Assembly (NCBI GenBank): GCA_025201375.1
Contig: JAIWZP010000003.1
Span: 186,001 to 250,000, forward strand
Direction of reading: 5' to 3'
Length of the DNA: 64,000 nt
DNA from: Gongronella butleri
Lineage: Eukaryota > Mucoromycota > Mucoromycetes > Mucorales > Cunninghamellaceae
The position numbers and the translations under genes were made by a program. Position 1 is the first letter of the stretch. Each line of letters begins with the position of its first letter. The notes under the pieces were generated by a model, which was not told the DNA's origin, searched no databases, and saw only the letters and a program-made list of their open reading frames with translations. Below, one piece after another: positions 13,243 to 23,900 of the stretch.

Positions 13243-14265
13243 CCTGAATTTTGACCCATTCTTTTTAGTTTCGCGTTGTTGCCGAAGATTGCCCTGACCA
13301 GCCCATTGTTGCCAATTCGGCCACGGGCGTCTGGACTGCCATCGTGAAGCGTGCCAACGAAATCCGCAACAGAGAGCATTCCAACTCAGGTATGAACACA
13401 ATCAAAAAAAAAAAAAACATGTTTATTATTCTCTCCCCGCCCCCTCGGGGCATCCATCACCCTCCCGCTCACACACATACTCACCCATTTGGATTTTTTT
13501 GTTTTTTTTTTAGCCTCTGGTCCTGATTATTATGGGTTCACGCACGCGACCATTGCCAAAATGATCCAAGATCTCCCCGGTGCCGACCAATGTCTAAATT
13601 ATGTTTGGCAGAAATTTGGCGAGATGCACCACCGCACTGCGGCAGGCGTGGCTGCTGCCGCGCAAAAGAAGCTTGCCAATCTTGAAATCATGGGGTCGGC
13701 CAACAAACGCGCGCCACCGCCTCTTAGCGACGGCTTTGTTCTCAACGACAATTACCAAAACAGCGGCAACAACAGCAGCACCAACAATGGCGGCACCAAC
13801 AGTTCATCGACGGCGCCGGCGTATTCCCCATCGTCCACATCGTCGTCGTCATCTTCGTCTTCATCGTCATCGCTCTCGTTCAAAACCATGGTCAACAAAC
13901 AAAACAACAAACGGCGCCGACCCGACGATGCACATTTGCCGCACGCTCATCCACGCCCACATCCACCACATCCACAAAATTCACATGCTCATTCACATCG
14001 ACACACGCGCAACGAAGAAAAAGGCTTCATGCGCATGAAGCTGTCGCCCACCAGCTCGTCTTTACCCACGCTGCCATCACCAAATCCCGCACAATCATCC
14101 CTCATCTCCACCGCATCCACCGCGTCTCCGACATTGCCCTCTCTGGCCGCCATTACCACAACAGCTGTAGACTCAAATGCTCGCATGCTGCCTGCGCTCC
14201 CTCCTCCATCCGCCGCTTCCTCCACACCAACCACTTCCTCCTCCCCTTGGTCTCATCGAACTTGA
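11796..14265 (+). CDS. FYRN/FYRC domain nuclear protein (TBRG1-like)
   Basis: Six exons (11796-11873, 11985-12082, 12157-13035, 13117-13198, 13269-13389, 13514-14265) give 669 residues. The N-terminus carries a basic helix (NKRLRRLAHEKKYHKAKNM). A long Pro/Ser/Thr-rich stretch follows. The FYRN part (about 300-375: LPVRVGILTVHALG and YIWPPGFKVSRTYLSM) and FYRC part (about 375-455: ATGVWTAIVKRANEIR and SGPDYYGFTHATIAKMIQDL) are adjacent, as in TBRG1 and related chromatin proteins. The tail is Ser/His-rich. FYR domains occur in chromatin-associated factors, so a nuclear role is expected. The donor of exon 2 (GTTTTT at 12083) is weak but is the only GT that restores the frame KNMGDILLDRIS. Intron 4 is mostly a 39-A run. 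Confidence 0.87.
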
Positions 14266-14928
14266 TGACCCTTTGATTTTCTTTTTATTTCTGTTTTCAT
14301 CTTGATTCCCTCCCCCCCCACCTGCGACTTTGTTTGTCGCTTTATGCTTTCTTGACGAAATGCCCAAGTGTGCGTGTGTGTCGTGTGTCACGCACCCTGC
14401 CCCTTGCTCCAATGGTCATCTTCCACCGCCCCCCTTTTTTTCATTTGGATCCCCTTGTCTCTTCCCTCTCACGTTACTTTTATCACCCGTCCCCTCGCAT
14501 CGTCCGTCTCTCCCCTCCCCCCCCCCCGCTCCAACCTATGAACAAGACGCGTTGCGTGGGGCACCCCCTTCCCCACTGACTCAGTTTGTACATAGGCCCA
14601 TTCAATCCCTGTCCCTGTTCTCCGCCTTTTCCCCCCTTTTTTTCTACTCTTTTGCTTTTTTTTTTTCTAAAAAAAAAATAAAATGGGCCCACCGCTGTTT
14701 TTTCATCATTGTTGGACTTTGGAACAAATCATCGAAGGAAAATGCACGGATCGTCGCCAAAGGCTCCGCTCCTCGGCATGGATCTCCCCGCAGCTCTATC
14801 TCCCCGTCCTTGCCCACCAATGGTCGGACATACAAATCTCAGATGAACATAAAAAGCAAGTCTTGTGCCATTTTACTGAGCATTTACGCCTTTTCTTTAT
14901 TTTCTCTCTCTTTTTCATTCTTTCCACC
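14266..14928. other. Intergenic, upstream of DOPA dioxygenase gene
   Basis: 3' flank of the FYR gene, then C/T-rich stretches and a T-run followed by an A-run at about 14650-14680. No gene is recognised. Small ORFs that run into the next gene in other frames are shadows. Confidence 0.4.
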
Positions 14929-15226
14929 ATGCTCAGCGACCCCGAGACCATGCAGCAGGCAATCATTGACACAGCAGCAGATGCACCAAGCACACTTGGC
15001 GTCGAGGCGCGCAAGGAGGCCGATGCACAGATCCTCGAGTGGCATTTCCACATTTACTTTTTCCAGCACAATGAGCAGCAAAAGCAGGCCGCGCTCGACT
15101 TGCGCAATCGTGTCCTCCAGCTCGTCAGAGACGGGTACTTCAAGGTCGTCCCGCTGCATCGTGTCAATTTCGAACCCATTGGCCCTCATCCCATTGGTAA
15201 AAAAAAAAATTGACTATCCATGGAAA

Positions 15227-15271
<45 letters not shown>

Positions 15272-15555
15272 CAATTCGTCGTTTTATTTTTTTTTTTTAA
15301 AAAAAAAAAGGTTCGTACGAGGTGTGGGCGCCAAAGGAATATTTTGCCGAGGCATTCTCGTTTTTCACGCTGAACCGCGGCGAGCTGTCCATCCTGATTC
15401 ACCCGCTGACGACGCTGCCACGCACCGACCACTCGACACGCGTCTCGTGGCTCGGCAAGCCATTCCCCATCGACCTGTCTGCCCTGCCACTTGTCGAGGA
15501 CAATCCCCTCGGCCAATATCCCAAGCTCAAACTCGGCTACTCGGCAGAACCATAA
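14929..15555 (+). CDS. DOPA 4,5-dioxygenase family protein
   Basis: Two exons (14929-15196 and 15311-15555) give 170 residues, the usual size for the DOPA_dioxygen family (extradiol ring cleavage of DOPA, as in Amanita pigment synthesis, and related enzymes of unknown substrate). Family motifs are the metal-binding-like EWHFHIYFF near residue 40, GPHPIGSYEVW across the exon join, and NRGELSILIHPLTT with the following DHSTRVSWLGKPFPID. All the conserved histidines I would expect (HFH, GPHP, LIHP, DH) are present, so activity is plausible. The substrate is unknown and no pigment genes are adjacent. The intron contains a 41-A run, and its acceptor AG directly follows a second A-run instead of a pyrimidine tract. 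Confidence 0.85.
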
Positions 15556-15984
15556 ATGCTGTCCCCCTTCCATTTTTGCGCAAAACATCGTCTTTTTGCT
15601 TGTAAAATAAATCGGTATCCCCTTATCTTTTTTTGCCATACAGACGTCGCTGGCCGTGGGAACACCCACCAACTTTGTGTCACCCGAGAAGCGTCGCGCA
15701 TAAAACAAGCGAACCGCGACGCGCCACAACAAACGCGTCCAAGAAAGCAAGCAGCCTTTTTCTACCACCGCCGCCATCGTCCTCCTATGCAACAAGCACG
15801 ACAATGTATACGTACCTCACGCTCACTGAAGCACTTGTTCAAATCTTAAAACTTGAAAGTCATTTACTACTGTAGACTGGCTTGTTTAGCGCACTCTGAT
15901 GAAAAAGGTGATTTTTACCTGCGACGCTGCGAGTCATCAAGCGTTTCCAGGGGACAAATCACGCACTACGTACATAGACGGGAA

Positions 15985-16260
15985 CGTATCCTTGCGTGAA
16001 AGAGCAAGCTTGGAAATGCTCCACTGGGCGGTCAAATTTCAGCTGCCCAAAGAGCGCTACATGCCAAACCAAAATCAGCCGTGCCAAGGTTCCAAAACCA
16101 AAATGGAAAAAATGGGTCTCCAGAATTGCGCCAAACTCTCCCACAAGAAAAAGAGCACGGAGAAACCACTGAAAAAAATGGCAAAAGAGAGCGAGGTCCA
16201 TCTGCTCAATCACGAGCAATGAGCTATTTTAGTTCAAATTTCACTTGCAATTTCACCACG
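15985..16260 (+). repeat. Dispersed repeat family A, copy 1 (partial)
   Basis: This segment aligns with about 31900-32190 in the same orientation and with the reverse complement of about 51430-51700. Shared landmarks in order are AAAATGG..AAAA, CCAGAATTG, GGAGAAACCAC, a CCAAAAAA-like word, GATCTGCTC, GAGCAAT and ATTTTAG...AATTTCAC. In one frame, faint protein similarity survives (for example SKTKMEKMGLQNCAKL versus SQTKIRKTGSQNWTKF). That suggests a once-coding mobile element, but no copy is intact. Confidence 0.55.
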
Positions 16261-16670
16261 CACATATCATACTGTACAGTACATACAGTACTGTAGATTG
16301 CCAAACGGATCTGACATTGGCTGCGCGCTTGATGAACCTCTCAAACCGGGGACCCTCCAGATGCATTTTGACCTGACCAACTTTTTTTTTCCAAAACTTA
16401 AAAAAAATTATTTTATCACCAAAAACTTACTGCAGCGAAACGAAACTTTGCCACATGAAGGATTTGGCCTCTCTCTTTTCAGTATGATAACAAGTAAAAA
16501 CCGAAGGTCGATCAGGTGGTTTGGCGATAAACGTGACATTGCTCAAAATTTGTCTGTGGCGGCGACAGCGGCGGCAAAAAAGCATCAAGCTACTGTAATA
16601 CTGTAGGTACAGTAATCTTGGAATGACTTGCAGTGCGCTACTGTATCATACTATACTGTACGGTAGCTTG
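16260..16670. repeat. TACTGTA/TACAGTA word cluster
   Basis: Several TACTGTA or TACAGTA heptamers lie within about 400 bp, including the overlapping palindromic arrangement near 16270-16295 and groups near 16592-16612 and 16640-16665. The intervening sequence has no recognised gene. Confidence 0.5.
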
Positions 16671-17166
16671 GGGGGACCTTGGGTTTGAACTTTTTGCATC
16701 GGCGGTCATTTCACGTTTCATCAGCATGCAGGTGTCACGATCCAATTCGTGAGCATTGTCCACAACTCTTTTTTTTTTTCTTGCTCCCTTTCGCTCCTTT
16801 TTGTTTCCATTCCTTCTCTTTTCCTTTGGCAGCCGCCCAATTCCAACACCATCATCTGGCCATGGCTCGTGGCTTTCAAACGCACCCTCTCACAAGTTTG
16901 TAGCTGCTCTCCCCATCGAGCAATGGCCGATCTTCTCCTTTGCCCCGCTTTTTCTCCTTTTGCTGCGCCGCTGGAATCTCGATCTGTCTGTGCGCCAAGG
17001 CTGCAGACCAATTGGCCTTGTCGCACATAAAAGACCCGCCACTTTCCTTTTCCCCTTTTTTTTCTTTTCTTTTTTTTCTTTACCCTTTCAACACCGTTTC
17101 TCCTCCTCTGAACCCCCCTCTTGCTATTACAATAAAACTCCTTGCTTGTTTGTCACCAATATCAAG

Positions 17167-17451
17167 ATGCGTCCTACCAATAGAGTCCACGAGCGCCCCG
17201 CTCGCCATATCCGTGGCGCTGCTTCACGCCACGCACAACAACAACCACGTCGCGAACGTCTCGTTGTTAAACGGGCCGTCGACGTGGCCCGTCGCCGCCC
17301 CACTTTGCGTTCCGTGCTTGCGCCCGAGACGCTGGTCCGTTGGGCCCCAACGCCGCAGCAAGAGGACGGTCCAGCAGAGGATCGTCACAGCAGGAGGATG
17401 ATGAAGATGATGATGCAGCCCACTCAGCGCACAAAAATGTGCAAATTATGA
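17167..17451 (+). CDS. Possible small arginine-rich protein, doubtful
   Basis: A 94-residue ORF begins MRPTNRVHERPARHIRGAA and is rich in Arg. It follows a pyrimidine-rich stretch (about 17040-17125) like those found just before real start codons here, and it is followed by an A-rich, AATAAA-containing stretch. No family is recognised. Overlapping open frames exist on the same strand, including one encoding an acidic tail (QQEDDEDDDAAH), so the true frame or a spliced form is unclear. It may not be a gene. Confidence 0.25.
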   Translation: MRPTNRVHERPARHIRGAASRHAQQQPRRERLVVKRAVDVARRRPTLRSVLAPETLVRWAPTPQQEDGPAEDRHSRRMMKMMMQPTQRTKMCKL

Positions 17452-17999
17452 TATTAAAAGATTACAGTAAATAAAAACTAAAAAAAATAAAAATTCCATG
17501 CAATCCACGCAACTTAATTTGGAAGTCTCAAACCTTAATTTTTTGCAAAAAAAATCGCAGCAAAGTAGGCAATTTTCTCAGTCGATCGGCGTTCATCATG
17601 CGTCATTCTTTGGGCATTTTCCTCAAAGTTGGGGCGATCTGCCATTTTGTCTGCCAATAGCAAATTGTCAGAGTTACCTGTTTGGGATGCATTGATCACT
17701 CGGAGTTCGAAATTTCCCAAATTTGGACTTTTCTGAGATTGAAATGTGTGACCCCTGAGTGACCCCTGAATTTTTCAAAAGTGATCGTAGCGCTTTCGGG
17801 GTTTAAGCTTTTTTGTTGCAAATTTTGCGCTGAACGCGATGCAGGCATTTTTTGAGTGAGGTCGACCATGCAGATGACAAGAAAAATGCGAAATACAGTA
17901 GATAGTGCAAATTCGGGATTTTTGGCATTTGCGAGCTCAAAAAAATCGCGCAGAAGAGTGACCCTTCGCGCCGCGCACTATTGATAGTTCGCCCCATGA

Positions 18000-18445
18000 T
18001 GTACAGTACAACAGTAGTACAGTAGCAACTTTCATAGGCGGGCAAATGAGTATGATAGTACTTGCTTGTAACCTTGTATCATAAAGAAATTTCTGGAGGA
18101 GGCACAAGTATGATACAGTACTGTGGTGACCGGCAAAATCCAAAAAAACACGCTTTGTCCTTTTCCAAATGCAAGCAAAGGTGTTTTTTTTGTTCAGTGC
18201 AGAGAGCTGAATGAGTGTCAGATACCGTACGTATCACACCGAATTGCCGGAAACGTCAGATTTTGTCCACTACTGTATACTGTACTGTACAGTACTGTAC
18301 TGTACAGTAAAGCTTAAAAAATATGATAGTAGTACTGTATGGATCAATCACATACTCGCGTGCAAAAGCTCTCACCAAAATCATGAAATCGTGCTTTTTG
18401 CATTTTCTTAGGCGCCGGCTGAGAGGCTGGCCGTTTTTTTTTTTT
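18000..18445 (+). repeat. Dispersed repeat family B, copy 2, with TACTGTA array
   Basis: From about 18085 the sequence matches copy 1 (2487-2735) in ordered blocks, and its left end (TTTCTGGAGGAGGCACA) matches copy 4 near 42990. Inside it, 18271-18309 is a nearly continuous array of TACTGTA/TACAGTA words forming self-complementary TACTGTACAGTA units. More of these words lie at 18000-18040 and 18110-18125. Confidence 0.6.
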
Positions 18446-18924
18446 CAAACGGATACAGGAACCAGTTCGTGCTGCGTTCTGTCATTGAGTATTTTATTAG
18501 AGAGGATGGTCTTGCGGTAAGAAGGCCACAAAAAATGCAATTTGTTCCATCCTGTGTGTGATGTTGTGCAAATATGTTTTCCTATTTCCACAGATGTTCC
18601 GCCTTTTTCATGCACGATACAGCACTCGTGCAAGCAACAAAAATAGACTGGATGATGCGATTCATTCACGGCCATGCTTGCTCAAGAGGATTGTCCAGCA
18701 GGAAAGGCATGCAAAGTGCATCTCGTGCATTTTGTCAGGCATTATTTTGTCGGCGGGTACAGTACTGCGCCAGCCATTCCGGTTTGAGACCCCGCTTTGG
18801 CGAACGCCCATGCAAGTCAAAAGGGCGCGTTGAGGCAACCCAGCCTCCTGTCTTTTTTTTTCTTTTTTTTCTTTTTTTTTTTCCAACGCATTCTCGCCTT
18901 GCCTCTTGGTCAATCGTTTTTACT

Positions 18925-20508
18925 ATGACGACACGCCCAACACTTGCTCCCATTGAGACTGACAGCACCGTCTTTGACTTTGACTTGCATCCGTCTCAAG
19001 ATCTTATCGTTTCGGGCTTGATCACGGGCAAGCTTCAGTGGTAAATGCGCGCTTTTTGATCGATCGACCACATTGCTCACTCTTTTTTCATACTCATTTA
19101 GCCATCGGTATGGCGAGACGCATGATCTGGTGTGGGACGACAAGCCCTTTAAGAAATCATGCCGTGGCATCAACTTTAGCCCGGACGGATCTAGTGAGTC
19201 GCGCGTGCCGCGACAAGTTTACGCGTTGCTCACCTTTTTTTTTTTTTTTCTCGAAGAGTTTTATGCCATTTCCAAAGACAGGAGTATCCTGACGGTGGAC
19301 ACGCTTACAGGTTCCGTGATGGATCGCCGCGATGTGGTGCATGAGTAAGAAAATGAGGGTTCAAAGGCGAAACACGCATTGACCTGTTTTTTTATGGCCG
19401 CGCAGACAGCCATTGAACGCACTGCTTTGCATGGGCGAGACGCTCCTGGCCACTGGCGATGATCTGGGCGTCATCAAGGTAACCATGGCGCCGCAAATGA
19501 CGGGACAAATTATCTAATTCACCCTTTTCTGCTCGTTTTACAAGCTTTGGGACACGCGTAAAAAAGTACCTATTCAGACGTGGCAGGAACACGAGGACTA
19601 CATTGCGCAGATGGCGTACAATGAAGACAAAAAGACATTGGTGGCCGTGGGGTAAGGAACAAGAGCAACATGTGTTTTTTTTTTTGTGGAACTTTTGCAT
19701 CTCATTGCCTGACGATGGTGATGTCATTCTAGGGGCGACGGCTATCTTTCCACTTGGCATATTCGCAAACCAGAGGTTGCCGCCATGTCCGACCACATGG
19801 AGGATGAATTGCTCTCTGTGGTCCTTGTAAAGGTAATTTTTTTAAGCAAAAAGAGGGCGAAGTTAATCCGTGGATCCTAACTTTTTTCTTTTGCAGAACA
19901 ATCAAAGGGCGGTGGTGGGTTCCCAGGAGGGTGTGCTGAGCATTTGGGACTGGGGCGATTTTGGCGATTACAAGGACCGGATCATGGGCCATCCCGAGTC
20001 CATCAGTGCGCTGTGCAAGCTGGACGAGGACACGGTGTGCACGGGCAGCAGCGACGGGCTGATTCGCCTGGTGTCGATTCTGCCCAACGAGTTCCACGGG
20101 ATCCTCGGCGACCACGGCGAGGAAATGCCCATTGAGCATATCCGCCTGGCACACGACAAGCGCTTCATCGTCAGCTCCGGCCACGACCAGTCCATGCGCT
20201 TTTGGAATGTCGAGCACTTGTTCCAGGAGGATGAAGAGAACGAGGACAATGGCAACGACGACGAAACACTAGACAATGCAACAAAAGATGACGACGAATT
20301 GGCTCCAGCCACCGCCGCACCAGTGGACGACGATGACGCGCAAGACAAGCAAGAGGCACCTGTGGACGACAATGATGGCGACGAGCAATGGCAGGACGAT
20401 TCGGACGACTCGGATGCCGGAAAAGACAAGAAAAAGCGCAAGAAAAAGCAAAAGCAAGCACCAACGAAGAAAAAGGGCAACAAAACCGCGTTTTTTGCTG
20501 ATTTGTAG
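18925..20508 (+). CDS. WDR55: WD40 protein WDR55/Jip5, ribosome biogenesis
   Basis: Seven exons (18925-19040, 19102-19193, 19257-19344, 19406-19478, 19545-19651, 19733-19832, 19897-20508) give 395 residues. WD40 repeats fill about 1-290. Family-specific wording includes HPSQDLIVSGLITGKL, SCRGINFSPDGSKFY, ATGDDLGVIKLWDTRK, GSQEGVLSIWDWG, TGSSDGLIRLVSILPN and SSGHDQSMRFW, which matches WDR55 in animals and Jip5 in yeast. These are nucleolar proteins needed for large-subunit rRNA maturation. The C-terminal 100 residues are an acidic stretch then a lysine-rich one (KDKKKRKKKQKQ), a likely nucleolar signal, ending AFFADL as in the family. It converges with KAP121 across 431 bp. Confidence 0.92.
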
Positions 20509-20939
20509 ACGATGCTAACTTTGACGCGCCACGTGTCGCGCTCCATGCACATAAAATACGCGTCGCGTCTCTATTTAAAAAAAAACTCAATTTGCGCGGA
20601 AAAGGACGCCATTACAGTTGACGACCGCATGCAATTTATTATATTTTGCAAAAAAGGGGAGGGGGAAAGAGAAAAATATCATAGCTAGAATGAAGAGGGG
20701 GGGAAGAACAGACAAACATATTCATCTTTGGGTGGGGGAGGGAAAAAGTGGATAATTACATACAAGATTTAGTGAATGAACGGGCGTGGGGGAGGGGGGA
20801 AATTTCTAAACAAGGCGCGATTCAAAAGCAAAGAAGGGGGAGGAGAAAAAGGGGAAACCGAGAGGGACAAAAAAAGATAAAAAAAAAAAAAGAGGGGGAA
20901 AATGCGATTCTTTTTTTTTCTTCCTAATTTTTTTTTTTT
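20509..20939. other. Convergent 3' flanks of WDR55 and KAP121
   Basis: About 430 bp between two stop codons facing each other. It is purine-rich on the plus strand (GGGGGAA and A-runs, about 20650-20910), so it is T-rich in the KAP121 sense. No gene is present. Confidence 0.5.
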
Positions 20940-23900
20940 TTACACGTAGCCCTTTTGCTGGATGATGGTACGGGTGTCTTGATCGATGGAATTCCACAAT
21001 TGGTTGCGTGTGGTCTCGTCGAGGCCACCAAGAATGACCTTGAGGCTGTTGACCATGCGTCCGACGATGTCGTCGGGGACAATGTCTGCCGCCAAGGCGG
21101 AGGTGAAGACCTTGACCAGCTGGGGAATATTAGCATTGTTGGGGCCCAGGACGCTGGGGTGGTTTGCCTCGAGCAGGGTGAACAGATAAGTGTAGACGGA
21201 GGTGGCCTCTGTTTCGTCATTGACAATGGGCAGGCTGTCGACCCAGGCGGACAAGACCTGGTCGATGTTGGGCAGCTTGCTGGCATTGTATTGGCAAATC
21301 TTGGCCACGGCGCTGATGGCGTTCTCGGTGGCCATGACATTGTCGTCGGTGCGGGACTCGGGCTGGTTGATCATGGCAAACAGGGGCTCAATGGCAGCGG
21401 CGCAGGCATCGGCATAGCTGGGGCCACCAAATTGTGCCCAGACGCCAACACCATAGGCGGCGGCCTGGCGCAGCTCGGTCGAGTTGTCGGACAAGCTCGT
21501 GAGCAAAGGCTGGACAAAGTATTGGCTGTAGTTGAACGAGGCAGGGCCCGTGTACTCGACCAAATCGTCAAAGACGCAGGTGGCCCATTGACGCGCAGCA
21601 GGGTTCTGGTGCGCAAGGAATTGCAGCGTTTGCGGCAACAATTTCTCGAAAAAGGGCAAGAATTCGGTACCGAAGGCCTTGAACAGGGCTTGGATACCGC
21701 GCGCAAGGTCGCTCATGGCATCTTCATCGGTCATCTCATCGTCCAGAATCTGCTCGTCGTCGTCGCCATCATAGTCGCCCGATTGCTTGCCGGCCTCACG
21801 TTCGTTGAGACGCTCGCTGAACTTGGTCAATTGGTCGCTGGTGGCGGTGATGAATTGGTCCATATCCTCACGCGACAGACCCTGGGCACCAATGATGTCG
21901 ATGCACTCGGCAAAGGTCAAGTACACCTGAGCAAGGAACGTGCTGTCGTCCTCGATCAACATGATCTTGTACAACTTTTCGTACATCTTGCGCCAGAGGG
22001 CCATGAGGTCGCTGGGGGGCACATTGGCGTCCTTGGCGTCCTGAAGCAAATACGGCAGCAGCGTCGCGGCCGCATGGCGCACGCCATCGTGGAAATAGAA
22101 TTTCAACAGGGGCAGGGCAATGTCCAAGACCGAGGGAACGTATTGCACGAATCCGGCACCCAAATCACGCGAGTAGCTGACGAGCATTTCCATGGCCGTG
22201 TGCTTTTCCTCGAGGACGGACGTCTTGATGCCGATCTGCTGGCCATTGATGCCGACAAACTCCCAGCCTTCTTCGGTGGGGTACTTTGCCTCGACATCCT
22301 CGTCTTCGGGGTCGACAAAGGTGAACTCTGGCGTGAGCTGCGCCGATTGCAACAAGGGAGGCATGATGTTGGGCAAATAGGGCAAAAAGTCTTGGCCAAG
22401 GGTCTTGCACAGGCGCGCCCACGCGGCCAACAGGTACGAATTGGCCTGGTCGTCGGATTCCATGGGACCTTGTTGGATCTGAGCAAGTGTCTGGATCAAC
22501 GTCTCGGTGTAGGGAGCAAATGCCTCCTTGCCAATGGCAATGCTGATCAGCGACGCGCACTCAATGGCACGGCAACGCAAAAGGCGATATTGCTTGTCGG
22601 TGGCTTCGTGCAGAATGCTGAACAACAATGGCATAATCACATTGTGGTACTTTAGGAACTTGTCCTTTGCACAGTCGGCCACCGTGGCAATGGTCGTGAT
22701 GGCCTGTTCTTGCACGTACACCTTGTTCACCTTGAGCAGGACCAACAAACGTTCAAAGATGGCGTCCAAATAAGGATCCAGCGTCGCCTTGTCGGCCTCT
22801 TCGCAGAAATTCACCATGGCCGCAGCACAATGCGCCTGGACACGCGGTTGCGCCGTGTCCTCCATCAAGGGAAGCAACGTCGTGATCAATGGTTGATGGT
22901 AGTTCTTTTGCAAAAACGGCGCAAAGTCCGTGGCCATCTGGCCGAGCGCATTGCACGCCGCATAGCGCACGCGCGGGTGCGGATCCTTGGCCTGCGCCGT
23001 GATCATCTCAATCACATTGCCAAGCTCAGGCTTCATGATCTTGACAGAACCTTCGCCAATCGACGAAATCGTCATCAACGCCGCACGCTGTTGGCGCCAA
23101 TCGCCACTGTTCAGCATCTTGGGGATGAATGCAAACGCCGTGGGCACAACATACTTGCCACCAAGCGCACGAGCAAGACGGTCCATCGTGCTCTCGCCCA
23201 TCACGTAATTTTCTTCATTGTCGTCATCACCGTCCACCTTTTTTTTTTAAAAGAAAAAAAAATAGAAAAATGAAAAAAATGAAAAAAATGAGCGAAAATG
23301 AACTAAAATGAACGAAAAACATGACCGCGTCGCCCCCTCCTTTTTTTTTCTTTTCTTTTTTTTCTTACAATTTCGGTGGTGTACCACTCTTGGTCATCTT
23401 CAATATCGGTGATCATTTCCATGGCGACGGGGATGATTTCCTCGGCAAAGTTGGGGGTCTTGCGGCACATGCCGGGGGCAGACTCGCTGAGCGTGAGCAG
23501 CAGCTCAAGGGCCGTCTGGCGCGTGCGGTCCTCAAAGGACTTGTCCTTGGCAACCGACACCATCACCTGCAAAACCTGGGGCAACACGGGGCGGAACAGC
23601 TTGGGCACATTGTCGGCAAGCTCAATCAGCACAATCAAGCCATCCACCAACGTCTGGTCATCGCGCGCAGCAATCACGGGCGACAAGGGCTAAAAAAAAT
23701 AAGGGGGGGGGAAGCCGAATAAAAATAAAAATAAAAAAACGGGTGTGAGTCGTGTTTCTCGACTGCATCACATTCCAATGGGCCGTCTCTTACGTCGAGC
23801 ATCTGGGGCATCAATGTGCCAAGGGTCTTTTGAGCAGCTTCCTCGGCTTGCACAATGTAGGCAGCCGTGGCCTTCATGGCCTCAAGACGCACCTGATCAG

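Larger units (their letters stand above)
15556..18924. other. 3.4-kb repeat-rich intergenic region
   Basis: No established gene is visible between the DOPA dioxygenase and WDR55 genes. It holds a copy of dispersed repeat A (about 15985-16260), clusters of TACTGTA/TACAGTA words (16260-16670 and 18000-18340), one small Arg-rich ORF with a promoter-like leader (17167-17451), and dispersed repeat B copy 2 (about 18085-18445). The end is CT/T-rich sequence upstream of WDR55. Confidence 0.5.

Noticed and set aside
16756..17451. 231-residue ORF containing the Arg-rich candidate
   Set aside because: Its first 137 residues are a pyrimidine-tract artefact; only the part from 17167 is kept as a doubtful candidate.
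20955..22655. 566-residue plus-strand ORF
   Set aside because: It is the antisense shadow of the long last exon of KAP121, which has clear importin homology.
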